A stretch of 64,000 nucleotides of DNA. Source: Diplonema papillatum. Its lineage: Eukaryota; Euglenozoa; Diplonemea; Diplonemida; Diplonemidae. Both the position numbers and the translations under genes were made by a program. The stretch is from assembly GCA_030068145.1 (NCBI GenBank), contig JAPJBO010000329.1:1-64000 (forward strand), given 5' to 3'. Shown here piece after piece: positions 41,111-51,121 of this stretch (the stretch's first letter is position 1; the number at the start of each line of letters is the position of its first letter). The notes under the pieces are model-generated. The model did no database searches and was not told the origin of the DNA. It worked only from the letters and a program-made list of their open reading frames with translations.

Positions 41111-42470
41111 ACCTGGACGAGCAATCGAAGAAGCGAGGCACCAAACGCGCGCCTGAGCGCGACGATCAAGACGAGCTAAACAGGCGAAAGCATGACACAT
41201 CACCTACGAAGAGACAACCGCGACACCGGCGATGCAAATTATCGCCACAGATTATTTGCATTCCAACCCAAACTATCAGAGGCGGTCGCGGTCGAAGGTA
41301 AGGTTGATAACCAGAATGACAGTCAGAATGGCCGTGCTGAAGACAAAGTTGCGTTGCAGGAGGAGAAACTGGTGCTTGGCCGAGGATAAGATGGCTATGG
41401 CGGCAGGGACAGAACAGAGAGACAGCGCGTCCATTTTGTGTGGGGTGGCCACACCTTCGCAGTCCGTCGACTGACCTTTCCGGGAAGGGACGAGTTGGAA
41501 TGCAGATACCATTTCCAGAGAGCTTCCGGTTTCTCCCAGAGTAGAGGAGCTGAAGCAAACGCCACCTGGGCCTCTGAACGTGATTGCGGATCACCTTCTT
41601 GCCCAAACCCAAGAGGGATTGGAGTGTCGGAATGGCGCGCAAGGAGAGGCTCTTGGCTTGTTTGCTTGTTTCGCTGGCAGGAGGGAGATTTCGGACGCGG
41701 GAAAGCCTTGGATTCTTCGGGCTCTGCATCCTTCTGTTCCAGAGATCGTAGAGCAGTTTGCCCACAACAACACTAGCTTTGAATCGCATGCTTCGGGTGA
41801 GGGCATGCAGTTTATCAAGAAGTAACTCAGCTTCCCTTGCAGACACAGGTTGGACTCAGCTTGCTGAGCAAGCACATCCTTTCGTCTATGACTGTCCACA
41901 TCAAATCACTCTTGATTGCGTGCTGCCGACCAATTTTACCTGTGGGCTGTCCAAGATATCCTAGATCTCGAACGGCCTCTGCCATCTGTCACGAAAACGC
42001 GACTATGTTCAAGGATGTACAAGCACGCAATGGTCGTAACTGAGCTTTTCCTTCAGTCCTCCTGGCGAACGTTGAAGGGTCGGTAGCGAGATTTACTTAG
42101 GTTCCTGCAACCGACTTCTGCGAGTCCTACGATAGCGGTCGACTTTTTCAACAAATCCTTCATGCGCATTCCACGGCGGCACGAAAGCACCACCCACGAC
42201 GCCCCCTGTCCACCGACAGGCTCCATTTTTTGAAAGGCTTGGCCCTGTTGTGGAAGGCCCAAGCAAGAGGAAGCGTTTGGGTCACTTCAAAGCTCCGGGT
42301 TTTGCGCCGGTGCCGTGGCGTTTGAAAAAAAATCCCCTTCGGAAAAAAAAAAAGGACGCCCCAAGGTCAGTTCCCCGCACCAGTGTTTGTTTTGTATTTG
42401 CCCCTCTACCCCTTCCATTCCCCCATGCCGGCTTTGTCCGCCAAAGTCTAACTGACACGTTCCCAAAACG
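41111..42470. other. Intergenic; no gene confidently seen
   Basis: A 226-codon minus-strand frame (41166-41846) has no recognisable motif and was not accepted. No repeats except a short inverse match to 24785. Confidence 0.4.
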
Positions 42471-42479
42471 ACCTTGCTG

Positions 42480-42800
42480 CTCAGCAGTAGCTGCTGACCT
42501 CCGGCAGCCGCACGTAGGCCTCCTCGTCCGGAACCAGCGCAGCGGCCCGCCCCTGCCTTTGTGCTCCTGCTGCCGCCGCCGCTCTTGCCCGCCTTTTTGC
42601 CCTTGCCCCGCGACTTCTTCTCCTTCGCGCTGGTCCGTCGTAGTGCAGCCAGTCCTGGGAGCGACCCCGTACCCCAGCATCCCGGGTAGTTGTACAAGCC
42701 CAAGGGGCGTGCATCCCGGGGGCACCTTCTCCAACACTGCGCGCGTTTTGGTCTGTTTTCTTGCGAGAGCCGCAGCCTCTCCTTTTTCTTTTGTATAAGC
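42480..42800 (-). pseudogene. Broken copy of the phospholipase D 5' end
   Basis: On the minus strand this segment aligns with 63580-63895, the 5' flank and first 80 codons of the phospholipase D gene: pieces such as GLYNYPG, KEKKSRGKGKKAGK and GGLRAAAGG-like frame-shifted text correspond to GSYNYPPG, KEKKSRSKSKKAGK. The copy has several length changes and no catalytic part. Such a copy carrying 5' flank points to DNA-level duplication, not retroposition. Confidence 0.8.
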
Positions 42801-44024
42801 ACGTGCTTCAGGGGACTTTAGCACTTTGTCTGACCGAGCAACTTAGACGCATAGTCTGCCATAGAAGTTCTGTTAGGCTCCTAGTGGGTAGCACCAAATG
42901 TGTAACATGTAAGAAATGTGAAAACGGGTTCTTTTGAAAAAGGGACAGAGAGAAAGAGTTGGAAATATAGTAATGTAAAGAAGAGGCGTGAAACAATGGA
43001 GGAGCGGCTTACTGGAAGGAGAGAGGGGGGTGCTGCACAAACGACCACCCCTCCATACCCGCTCCTCTGGTTTCTTCCTCCCCGGGCGGTCTGTCTTCGG
43101 TGCACGCTTCCCATCCGCTGTGGGGTCTGACAGGCCGAGGAATCGTAGCAGGAATAGTAGTAGGTATGTCGTTTAGTCAGGATATAAGTCAGGAAGAAGA
43201 ACCGAACAATGCTTACACAAACAAATGACTTTAGATAGCCGCTTGGGTGGCGCCCCATCGAAGAAAAAGAGAGAGAAAATAGAGAGAGCAGACGGAAGCA
43301 GGTCGTTGTAGTTGGGTATGAGGGGCGGAGAAAGATAACAGGGACCTCTGATGGTTCTGGATACCTACCATCCCCCCGTATTTTGAGACACCTCATTTTG
43401 TCGATGGCCCTAGAGTGTCCCAGTTTCAAGCCCTTAATTGGGCTTTGACAACCCCATTTGGGAGGATTTAGGGTGCTGCGCCTGTTTCCAGACCCAGCAG
43501 GTACTTGCTGCCGAGGAACACACCTAACAATGGGCGCTCAGGATATTCATCACGATGCCGTTTAGCTTTCAGGTCCATTGGGCATGTTCGAGCGCTTGTA
43601 TAGGGACCTGTGCCTCCGCTCCACAAGTCCGAACTGCAAGCGTTTTCTGCTGTCTCAAATGCACGGGGAGAAGTAGGTACAGAGTATTCAGGGAGTCTGA
43701 GAACGCCGGTATTTTATCTCCGGCTGGGGAGGGAGAGACTGTGGATGGAGCCCAGGGGAAAATGATACTGAATGTTCGACGAGTTTCGTTAGGGTTGGGA
43801 GCGAACACCAGAATCACCAGTTGCGATTAATGTTCCAAAGCGAAGAAGCGTGAAAACGGGTTTTTGCCTAGGGGCTTTTCGTGTTATTCTGCCGATGCTT
43901 TGAGAATCTTTGTGTCTATATCTTTGTGTCAATGCTTTCAGTCGTCTTCTTAACCACGGTGGAAGACTTTCAGTAGCTTCATTCGAGACTGGAGGTCCTA
44001 TGAACATGCAATGTGAATAGCCCT
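42801..44024. other. Intergenic; no gene seen
   Basis: Starts with a TATAAGCACGTGCTT stretch like the beginning of repeat B. The rest is unique, purine/pyrimidine-skewed DNA without a recognised motif. Confidence 0.45.
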
Positions 44025-44340
44025 ATTCGAGCCAACCCACTTTTCTGTAAACGAATTTGAAAGTGTATTGTTTTTGACTGGAATTAGTGGGGAGCTAGCT
44101 TTTCCCCCCCCTGCCCAAAAGCATATGGGTGGCAGAGTGAGCTGGCTTCGGCCTTCAGGCCGGTAGGCCCGGGTTCGAACCCCGACCATGACACTTTTCC
44201 GGTCGAAGATTGTTTTCGACGTTTGTTGCGTTCCGAAATTTGCGTTTTTTGCGGAGTTTCTCAGTTTCCCGCGGTATTTGGGCACCCGGAAACGGAGTCG
44301 GGGGAGGTCCGGGGGGTGTACTGGCGCCGAACTTGCCATC
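44025..44340 (+). repeat. tRNA-like SINE-type repeat, copy 2
   Basis: 44110-44190 has A-box-like GGTGGCAGAGTGAGCTGG and B box GGTTCGAACCC, with GGCCTTCAGGCC able to form a stem between them. It shares flanking sequence (CGAGCCAACCCCACTTTT-like) with 33570-33895 and, like that copy, is followed by the CGAACTTxGCTTCxCC array. Confidence 0.6.
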
Positions 44341-44645
44341 ACAGGCCAAACTTGCTACCACACGTCGAACTCAGCATCACCAGAACCCGAACTTTGCTTC
44401 GCCCGAACTTTGCTTCACCCAGAACTTAGCTGCGCCCGAACTTTGCTTCACCAGAACTTTGCTTCACCCGAACTTAGCTTCGCCCGAACTTGGTTTCGAA
44501 CTTAGCTTCGCCCGAACTTTGCTTCGCCCGAACTTTGCTTCACCCGAACTTAGCTTCGCCCGAACTTTGCTTCGCCAGAACTTAGCTTCACCAGAACTTT
44601 GCTTCATCCGAACTTAGCTTCGCCCGAACTTTACTGTTTCCCGAA
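44341..44645. repeat. CTTCGCCCGAACTTTG minisatellite
   Basis: About 18 units; the reverse complement of the array inside the hAT-like element at 32340-33580. Confidence 0.92.
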
Positions 44646-45346
44646 CTTTAGCTGCTGCCTCCAGTCTCGCCCCGCGCCGGCCTTTAGCCGAGCGCACGTA
44701 CTTTTTACCTCACTTTTTCTTGCGAGAGCTACACTTGCTCTCTGTGCTGCTCAGCACACTTCTTGGTTCCATTCCTTTGTTTGCTTGTGAGAGCCATGCC
44801 TGTGCTGCTCAGCACACTTCTTTGGCTACATTCCTTCTCTGTTTGTGAGAGGTTTACCCTGGGAGGTCTCCACTGTGTATTTTTGTGCAGCAGGGTTGGA
44901 CATTTTTGGTCATTTCCAGTCATGTCCGCGGGTTAATCCAGTCGACAAGAGGAATTGCAGTTTACTGAGGGAACTGGAGCAAGACGCATGGCTAGACGAG
45001 CACGACCACCTCGAATTGATACCAGAAGAATTCGGGGTGGGGCTGGCTTCGACGACTAGTAATATCCCGGTAAATGGTAGCACTCCTGAACAAGCCTGAA
45101 CCAACAGGATCAAAGACTGTCAGTCACACCTTCCCGAGGGGGCAGGTGGCGTGACGTCGTCCCAGCGGCGATCATAGCTTGCCTCATGGTCGGTGTTCTT
45201 CCCCTTCGTTTGTCTGTAAGTATCCGCTTTGGTTTCATCCTTTGTTTTCAGATGGAGATGCACGAGCCGACCGGAGGAAGGGGTCAGCACAAGCCCCAGG
45301 TAGCCAAGCCAGTGCGAGAGGCCAGAAGACGCCAGCTCCAATTCCT
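44646..45346. other. Intergenic; no gene seen
   Basis: Contains a loose 66-bp duplication (CTGTGCTGCTCAGCACAC at 44741-44758 and 44792-44809). No coding region recognised. Confidence 0.45.
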
Positions 45347-45768
45347 GGCAGGTGCCCCATGCTGACAGGCAGGTGCCCCATGTTGACAGGCAGGTGCCCA
45401 TGCTGACAGGCAGGTGCCCCATGCTGACAGGCAGGTACCCCATGCTGACAGGCAGGTACCCCATGCTGACAGGCAGGTGCCCCATGCTGACAGGCAGGTA
45501 CCCCATGCTGACAGGCAGGTGCCCATGCTGACAAGCAGGTGCCCCATGCTGGCAGGCAGGTGCCCCATGCTGACAGGCAGGTGCCCCATGCTGACAGGCA
45601 GGTGCCCATGCTGACAGGCAGGTACCCCATGCTGACAGGCAGGTGCCCCATGCTGACAGGCAGGTGCCCCATGCTGACAAGCAGGTGCCCCATGCTGGCA
45701 GGCAGGTGCCCCATGCTGACAGGCAGGTGCCCCATGCTGACAGGCAGGTGCCCATGCTGACAGGCAGG
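45347..45768. repeat. 17-bp minisatellite, left part
   Basis: About 25 units of CAGGTGCCCCATGCTGA and variants (CAGGTACCCCATGCTGA; a 16-bp form lacking one C). It continues at 50293 on the other side of the retrotransposon. Confidence 0.95.
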
Positions 45769-46257
45769 GAATTGTCGCTTGAGCACCTCGGCCTTTTTCG
45801 CACAACTTGCATGATCGCTTCTGCCGAACCGAATCAAGAAGAAGGGAAGAGGAAGAAAACCAGCATTTTGCAACGTACAACTTGCGGAAGGGATAGAAAG
45901 ACTCGCCAGTTGGGGGATAGGAATCCACCGCAACGACGACGTCACCGGGGGCAAGGGAGGGCGGGCATGAGAATGTTGAGTAGACTTCACCCACCCAGGC
46001 CACCCACAAGTACCTGGGGTAGGTAGTGTGTGCGTATTGGGCCTCCATTGCTGGCGACTATTCCCATCGTAAACTGCAAGAATTGTCGCTTGAGCACCTC
46101 GGCCTTTTTCGCACAACTTGCATGATCGCTTCTGCCGAACCGAATCAAGAAGAAGGGAAGAGGAAGAAAACCAGCATTTTGCAACGTACAACTTGCGGAA
46201 GGGATAGAAAGACTCGCCAGTTGGGGGATAGGAATCCACCGCAACGACGACGTCACC
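45769..46257 (-). repeat. Split direct repeats B2, A2 and B1 of the YR retrotransposon
   Basis: B copies 45769-45946 and 46080-46257 are each 178 bp; the A copy 45966-46079 is 114 bp and abuts B1 seamlessly. A 19-bp spacer (45947-45965) separates A2 from B2. The B1/A2 junction at 46079/46080 has the sequence expected where the two element ends meet in a circle. Confidence 0.93.
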
Positions 46258-49132
46258 TTCCATCCGCCACTCCGCCAGTGAAGAAGTCCCTTACCGCTTG
46301 TGTGACCAAACGAAGGGACCCCGAGGTGAAGGCCGTCAGGGGTACTCTCGACGGTAAGTCAGCCGGATTTCCGGCGCTACGTACCCACCGGACGGATATC
46401 GCACATTTCAAATGATTCAATCGAACAAGGCCGTTCGTGACCGCACAGTTCAGTACCTTACTTTTGACACAGGCACCTTTCCGGGCCACCCCCTTAACGG
46501 TGGTGTTGTCAACTACGATATCGACTCTGCCTCCCGCCACAGAGGTTGGCAGAGCTGCAATCACGCGCTCGAACGCAAGAGCTTCAAGCTCGTTGATGTG
46601 CAGTCTGGTCTCTTCGGGCAGCCAAGCTGCGCCCAGAATCGAAACCTCAGCCGTGCGGGAGTCGACAAGGACGCCACCCCAACCCTTTTTACTGGCGTCA
46701 ACAAACGCCGTTATCGCAGGAGGGCCCCGAGACGACAGAACTACTCGCGGCTTCATGACCGCATCAATCCAGGATTGCAAAGATGCACAAACACTTGGGG
46801 ATAGAGCAACAATGTCAGACGGCAGTTTCATCGCACGATTAAGCGCATTCGTCACTCTTCGCAAAAACTTTAGGGCAAACCAAAAAGAACCGGGGAAAAC
46901 CCCTGCAACAGCCGAAGCGTGGAGGAGGCGACCGCCTAGTGTCTCCAGCTCGCCAGCCGAGAGAGATCCCAGTCCCATCGCGTATCGTGTTTTCAGAAGC
47001 TTTTTCTTGAGCTTTTGGCTAACGGCAACTTCTCGAGTAGAGTGATTCCACCGAACCCCGATGAAATCATACCGTGCAACCGCTGTTGTGGAATCGGCTT
47101 CCTTCCACGTGAGGCAATACTCCTCGGCCGTGCGGTCGAGGCGGTGCGTCGCTCTCCGAACCTCAGCCTTCGGGCCCGTGTAGCGGATATTGTCTATCCA
47201 CACATCAACGACCACCTTCGTCTCAGCAAACTCTGATCGAACAAAGTCCGGATGGCCTGCCGACACCGCAGCCAGAGTATGCATGAGCTCTGGTGCGCAG
47301 CAGTGACCCATCGGCAAGCGCGTTAGCTCCCACCACGAACCATCTGCATCGCAAAAACGGAATAGTTTGCGCGCCTCTGGCGGGATGCTCACAGCATAGA
47401 ACCCGGTTCTAAAATCGCGGGTGGAGCCACATTCCTGGTGGACGGCTTCCAGATACCGCGACACATGTTCCAGAGATAATGACGCCTCGTAGCCCGTGCT
47501 ATTGGCCGCGTCGTTTGCGTCCCTGGTCCACAGGATGAACCTCTGCCGCAATCCTCCGTCCTTCTCCTCTATCACGGTGAACGGCACGTTCATTAGCAAA
47601 CCCGGACCAGAAACAGGACGCGCCACACCGTGTTCGGAAAGCTGACGAGCATGCGCAGGCTGCAGCCGCGACGGCGCACCCACTGATGGCAACACGTTAC
47701 CGAGATCCGGTCGGAACGCGGTCAGCCACGTCTCGTCGAACCTCTCTCGCACTTCAGGTCGCATCCTGCTTCGCAAACCGTCGACATCCATCGTCTTCAC
47801 TGACGTGACATGCAATGGCGCCGCGTGCTCTTTCTCTGTCCGCGGAAGGCGCGTCGAACGCCCGCGTCGAGTAATCGTATGCCTTCCGACAAGCTTCGCG
47901 AACAGATCTGAGCGCAGGAAGTGGTTCAAAGATATATCGTCACCTTCCCCGTCTCTAGCGCCCGGGCCATCGCAACGGGGTCTGCGCCGTATCGCACCGT
48001 CACGCCTGACAGTGCTCCCGGGCCGCCCTGCTCCTTGTGTTTTGCAAGGCGTTCGACCAAATGCGGGGGTATCGGAACCCCTCTTCCCATCAACTGGAAA
48101 ATACGTGTCATCGCGCCTCTTTTCACCGAGTGCGCCGTGTAACCGCGCATCAGGTTCGATCGCCCCCACAATTCGTCGAGTTTTGTCGTCGAGATCGTTG
48201 TGAGGTTGTTGAACGGAATTAACGATTGGAGCAGCGTCGCAATCTCCGCCGTAAGCGGACCCTTCACGACAGTGAACCGTGATGCTTTGAAAGGGTCCGC
48301 CCGTCGTCCCTTCGGCGTCTGCATCCAGTCCACGATGATCTCCGCTGGAGAAATCAAGAGGAACTGAGACGCTGCCAAAGCCGCCACCTCCGCCCAACGG
48401 GAGGCCGTCTTCCACGCCAACAACGCCGCGAGCATCACATCTGGTTGTTGTTGTCGGGCCCATTTCAAAAGGGTATCCTTCTCCATCGGTTTCGCCTGCC
48501 TCAGCGGCACCGCCGCCCCAGCGTTCCGCAACGCCGAAGCCAAAGACCGGAGCGGCGCGTTGTCCAAGCCCAGGGCCCCAAACGTGGCTGACATTGCCTT
48601 CGCATACGTCAAAAGGCCCTGCGGCTGCACCCCAGTCGCTGCAATGAAAAGGCATGCCGCATCGGGGGTCAGGGGAAGTCGCTGCTGTGAAACCCACACC
48701 TGGAACCGGCGCCATAAGGCCCGACGCTCCTGCAGGGTGGACTCCGCCCACATTACCCGAACCAGTGCCTCCAAGCGCTGGGTCGCAACCGGCCGCGTCA
48801 CCCCCACTTCCCCCGTACGGGTTGTGCGCCCAGACCTGCCGCTCGTCAGAATGCCGAGCACCGCCTTCCCGAACTCTGTCGATGGAACTGGCATAGAAGT
48901 CGGAGATGCATTGGAGGGCGTGATGGATTGCGGAGATGGCGTTGCTGATCGCATTGTCATGACGCGTGTTTGGGAGGCTGCGTAGGGAGGTTTGGTTGTA
49001 AGGCGTGCAGCCACGGGGAAGTTCGTCCGCGGGCTGGTCGAGGATCGGAGAGGTCGATACGTCCTTGGTATGGCGAGAGGAGGGGGAATCTTTGTTACTG
49101 GCACGTTTAGTGGCCGGAGGGCAGCCAGTCAT
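46253..49132 (-). CDS. YR retrotransposon: reverse transcriptase - RNase H
   Basis: Third ORF of the element. The reverse transcriptase occupies roughly residues 480-720 of the open frame (LMNVPFTVIEEKDGGLRQRF, FRTGFYAVSIPP, LTRLPMGHCCAPELMH), followed by a DIRS-type RNase H (FVDASKKGWGGVL, HINELEALAF, VDNTTVKGV, SAGNPADLPSR). The first half of the frame overlaps the recombinase ORF in another frame, is Gly-rich and is probably not part of the mature protein, so the true start is uncertain. Overlapping ORFs are usual in this family. Confidence 0.85.
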   Translation of the reverse strand: MTGCPPATKRASNKDSPSSRHTKDVSTSPILDQPADELPRGCTPYNQTSLRSLPNTRHDNAISNAISAIHHALQCISDFYASSIDRVREGGARHSDERQVWAHNPYGGSGGDAAGCDPALGGTGSGNVGGVHPAGASGLMAPVPGVGFTAATSPDPRCGMPFHCSDWGAAAGPFDVCEGNVSHVWGPGLGQRAAPVFGFGVAERWGGGAAEAGETDGEGYPFEMGPTTTTRCDARGVVGVEDGLPLGGGGGFGSVSVPLDFSSGDHRGLDADAEGTTGGPFQSITVHCREGSAYGGDCDAAPIVNSVQQPHNDLDDKTRRIVGAIEPDARLHGALGEKRRDDTYFPVDGKRGSDTPAFGRTPCKTQGAGRPGSTVRRDGAIRRRPRCDGPGARDGEGDDISLNHFLRSDLFAKLVGRHTITRRGRSTRLPRTEKEHAAPLHVTSVKTMDVDGLRSRMRPEVRERFDETWLTAFRPDLGNVLPSVGAPSRLQPAHARQLSEHGVARPVSGPGLLMNVPFTVIEEKDGGLRQRFILWTRDANDAANSTGYEASLSLEHVSRYLEAVHQECGSTRDFRTGFYAVSIPPEARKLFRFCDADGSWWELTRLPMGHCCAPELMHTLAAVSAGHPDFVRSEFAETKVVVDVWIDNIRYTGPKAEVRRATHRLDRTAEEYCLTWKEADSTTAVARYDFIGVRWNHSTREVAVSQKLKKKLLKTRYAMGLGSLSAGELETLGGRLLHASAVAGVFPGSFWFALKFLRRVTNALNRAMKLPSDIVALSPSVCASLQSWIDAVMKPRVVLSSRGPPAITAFVDASKKGWGGVLVDSRTAEVSILGAAWLPEETRLHINELEALAFERVIAALPTSVAGGRVDIVVDNTTVKGVARKGACVKSKVLNCAVTNGLVRLNHLKCAISVRWVRSAGNPADLPSRVPLTAFTSGSLRLVTQAVRDFFTGGVADGR
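47926..49104 (-). CDS. YR retrotransposon: tyrosine recombinase
   Basis: A 392-residue ORF with the C-terminal tyrosine recombinase pattern: an Arg in the TASRWAEVAAL segment, HSVKRGA as the H-x-x-R box, and VRYGAD carrying the Tyr near the C-terminus. The HSVKRGA wording is typical of DIRS/Ngaro/VIPER recombinases, not of phage integrases. It would integrate a circular element intermediate without duplicating the target. It lies between the Gag-like and RT ORFs. Confidence 0.88.
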   Translation of the reverse strand: MPVTKIPPPLAIPRTYRPLRSSTSPRTNFPVAARLTTKPPYAASQTRVMTMRSATPSPQSITPSNASPTSMPVPSTEFGKAVLGILTSGRSGRTTRTGEVGVTRPVATQRLEALVRVMWAESTLQERRALWRRFQVWVSQQRLPLTPDAACLFIAATGVQPQGLLTYAKAMSATFGALGLDNAPLRSLASALRNAGAAVPLRQAKPMEKDTLLKWARQQQPDVMLAALLAWKTASRWAEVAALAASQFLLISPAEIIVDWMQTPKGRRADPFKASRFTVVKGPLTAEIATLLQSLIPFNNLTTISTTKLDELWGRSNLMRGYTAHSVKRGAMTRIFQLMGRGVPIPPHLVERLAKHKEQGGPGALSGVTVRYGADPVAMARALETGKVTIYL

Positions 49133-50181
49133 TTCCTCCCTCCGGCCCCGGCGTTTCCCTGCACCTGCGGCTTCTTGTAGGCACGGCGCTGCGGGGGTCC
49201 CCCGACACGTTCGCGCTGCGCTCGCAGCTTGGCCAAAACCTGCTCGACTGGGTCTTCGCTCTTCTCCTGAAGGCCGCGAACGATAGCTTTTCGGCTAATA
49301 CCCTCCTCCACGAAGGCCCGTTGCATCCGGAGGTCGAGCAACAGGTCATTGCCGAGCTTAACTTGCTCCGGTAGCATGTCCCAACCCGTGGTTGAGGCAG
49401 CTGTGACGACCCAGCATTTCAACCTTACAAACAGATCAGAGAGAAGATCGCCACCCGGAAGATGCCTCTTACCAGCCACGTACGCCAACTCAAGGTCCCG
49501 GAGTAGACCAACGTGATCTGTGTCCATCTGCTCCCTCCAGCGGGTCACCTCCGTCGCCTCAGCAACAAAAGACGATACCACCGCCGGTGGTGCGAGCTCA
49601 GCCTTGGGCCCGGACCCGAGAACGCCTACTACCTTCTCCACCATTTGCCGGAGCGCGACCACTTCCTCGCGAAGCTGAGCTACTTCAGGTTCGGCGCGCA
49701 CCGGCTCCTGGACAACGGACGGCGTGGACGGCTCCAGTGCAGGTTGCGGTACATCCACTGCAGGTTGAGGTACGTAGACACTGCTATCGGCCCTGGGGGG
49801 AACGCGCATCTCAGGTGCGCCCTCCTTCCACACGCCGTGGGCTTTCATCACCCGTCTGAAGAGACTCGGTGCCACCTGCGCAGTTTCCTGCAGCAGTGCC
49901 GCCACCTTCCAGGCTTCCCACTCCTCAATGGCGCGGACGGCTGGGTCGGCAGTCTCGTACTCGAGCACATCGCAAATTACCTTCCTAGCGAAAGACAATT
50001 CCTCCCCTGCAGCAACAGGAGGACCAACAAAAAAGAATTGGGCCCAGGCCTCAAGTTCCGTCGTTCGCAGACCACGCCTAGGGAGTGCGGCACCAACAAC
50101 TTCCTCAAACCGGTCTTTAATTTCAGCAGGTACGCGAAACTTCAAGAACCCATTCGACGTCGTCTTCGAGAACATTGACAT
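49129..50181 (-). CDS. YR retrotransposon: Gag-like ORF1
   Basis: A 350-residue first ORF whose ATG lies at the inner edge of the A1 repeat. It has a predicted helical N-terminal half, a proline/valine-rich linker (VPQPAVDVPQPALEPS), a short coiled-coil (VAQLREEVVALRQMVEKVV) and a basic C-terminus. It sits in the place of the structural protein of YR retrotransposons; the identification rests on position more than on motif. Confidence 0.6.
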   Translation of the reverse strand: MSMFSKTTSNGFLKFRVPAEIKDRFEEVVGAALPRRGLRTTELEAWAQFFFVGPPVAAGEELSFARKVICDVLEYETADPAVRAIEEWEAWKVAALLQETAQVAPSLFRRVMKAHGVWKEGAPEMRVPPRADSSVYVPQPAVDVPQPALEPSTPSVVQEPVRAEPEVAQLREEVVALRQMVEKVVGVLGSGPKAELAPPAVVSSFVAEATEVTRWREQMDTDHVGLLRDLELAYVAGKRHLPGGDLLSDLFVRLKCWVVTAASTTGWDMLPEQVKLGNDLLLDLRMQRAFVEEGISRKAIVRGLQEKSEDPVEQVLAKLRAQRERVGGPPQRRAYKKPQVQGNAGAGGRK

Positions 50182-50292
50182 GAGAATGTTGAGTAGACTT
50201 CACCCACCCAGGCCACCCACAAGTACCTGGGGTAGGTAGTGTGTGCGTATTGGGCCTCCATTGCTGGCGACTATTCCCATCGTAAACTGCAA
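50179..50292 (-). repeat. Split direct repeat A1 of the YR retrotransposon
   Basis: 114 bp matching 45966-46079 exactly by eye; begins the element on the minus strand, directly against the minisatellite. Confidence 0.93.
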
Positions 50293-50873
50293 TACCCCAT
50301 GCTGACAGGCAGGTGCCCCATGCTGACAGGCAGGTGCCCCATGCTGACAAGCAGGTGCCCCATGCTGGCAGGCAGGTGTCCCACAGGCAGGTGCCCCATG
50401 CTGACAGGCAGGTGCCCCATGCTGACAGGCAGGTGCCCCATGCTGACAGGCAGGTGCCCCATGCTGACAGGCAGGTGCCCCATGCTGACAGGCATGGTGC
50501 CCATGCTGACAGGCAGGTACCCCATGCTGACAGGCAGGTGCCCCATGCTGACAGGCAGGTGCCCCATGCTGACAAGCAGGTGCCCCATGCTGGCAGGCAG
50601 GTGCCCCATGCTGACAGGCAGGTGCCCCATGCTGACAGGCAGGTGCCCCATGCTGACAGGCAGGTGCCCCATGCTGACAAGCAGGTGCCCCATGCTGGCA
50701 GGCAGGTGCCCCATGCTGACAGGCAGGTACCCCATGCTGACAAGCAGGTGCCCCATGCTGACAAGCAGGTGCCCCATGCTGACAGGCAGGTGCCCCATGC
50801 TGACAGGCAGGTGCCCCATGCTGACAGGCAGGTGCCCCATGTTGACAGGCAGGTGCCCCATGCTGACAAGCAA
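50293..50873. repeat. 17-bp minisatellite, right part
   Basis: About 34 units continuing the array of 45347-45768; all six frames lack stops over long distances, so large ORFs across it are artefacts. Confidence 0.95.
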
Positions 50874-51121
50874 GCGGCCTTGAGAGGTATCACTGAAAAA
50901 AGGTGCGCTGCTGCATCAGATCAAGGCCATGGCCGAGGCCGGAAACAGAAACCTAAACCACAATAAACGCTAGAAAGAAGCCGAAGAAAAAGGGCACAAA
51001 GCATCTGAGGTCAACCCGTCTGAGGCCCATGCAGAAGGTTCAGGTATGACAGTAACCTACGCGATTCCCACCGTACAACATCATCTTTAGCATCATTGGA
51101 AAAGTGGGTTGACGGGAAGTC

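Larger units (their letters stand above)
45769..50292 (-). mobile_element. Tyrosine-recombinase retrotransposon, VIPER-like (DIRS order), looks whole
   Basis: A 4524-bp fossil element on the minus strand. Parts in order: 5' repeat A1 (50179-50292), Gag-like ORF, tyrosine recombinase ORF, reverse transcriptase-RNase H ORF, then B1 (46080-46257), A2 (45966-46079) and B2 (45769-45946). This A1-ORFs-B1-A2-B2 plan is the split direct repeat of Ngaro/VIPER-type YR retrotransposons, and the recombinase lying between Gag and RT is the VIPER arrangement. The repeat copies look identical by eye, so the insertion is recent. It sits in a 17-bp minisatellite with no target-site duplication. Confidence 0.9.

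Noticed and set aside
41166-41846. 226-codon minus-strand ORF as a gene
   Set aside because: No recognisable motif, composition drifts along its length and frames on the other strand are as open.
45160-46263. Long frames through the 17-bp minisatellite (ACQHG/LPVSMGH-type repeats)
   Set aside because: They are read-through of the satellite, run past the retrotransposon border into its repeats, and occur in several frames on both strands.
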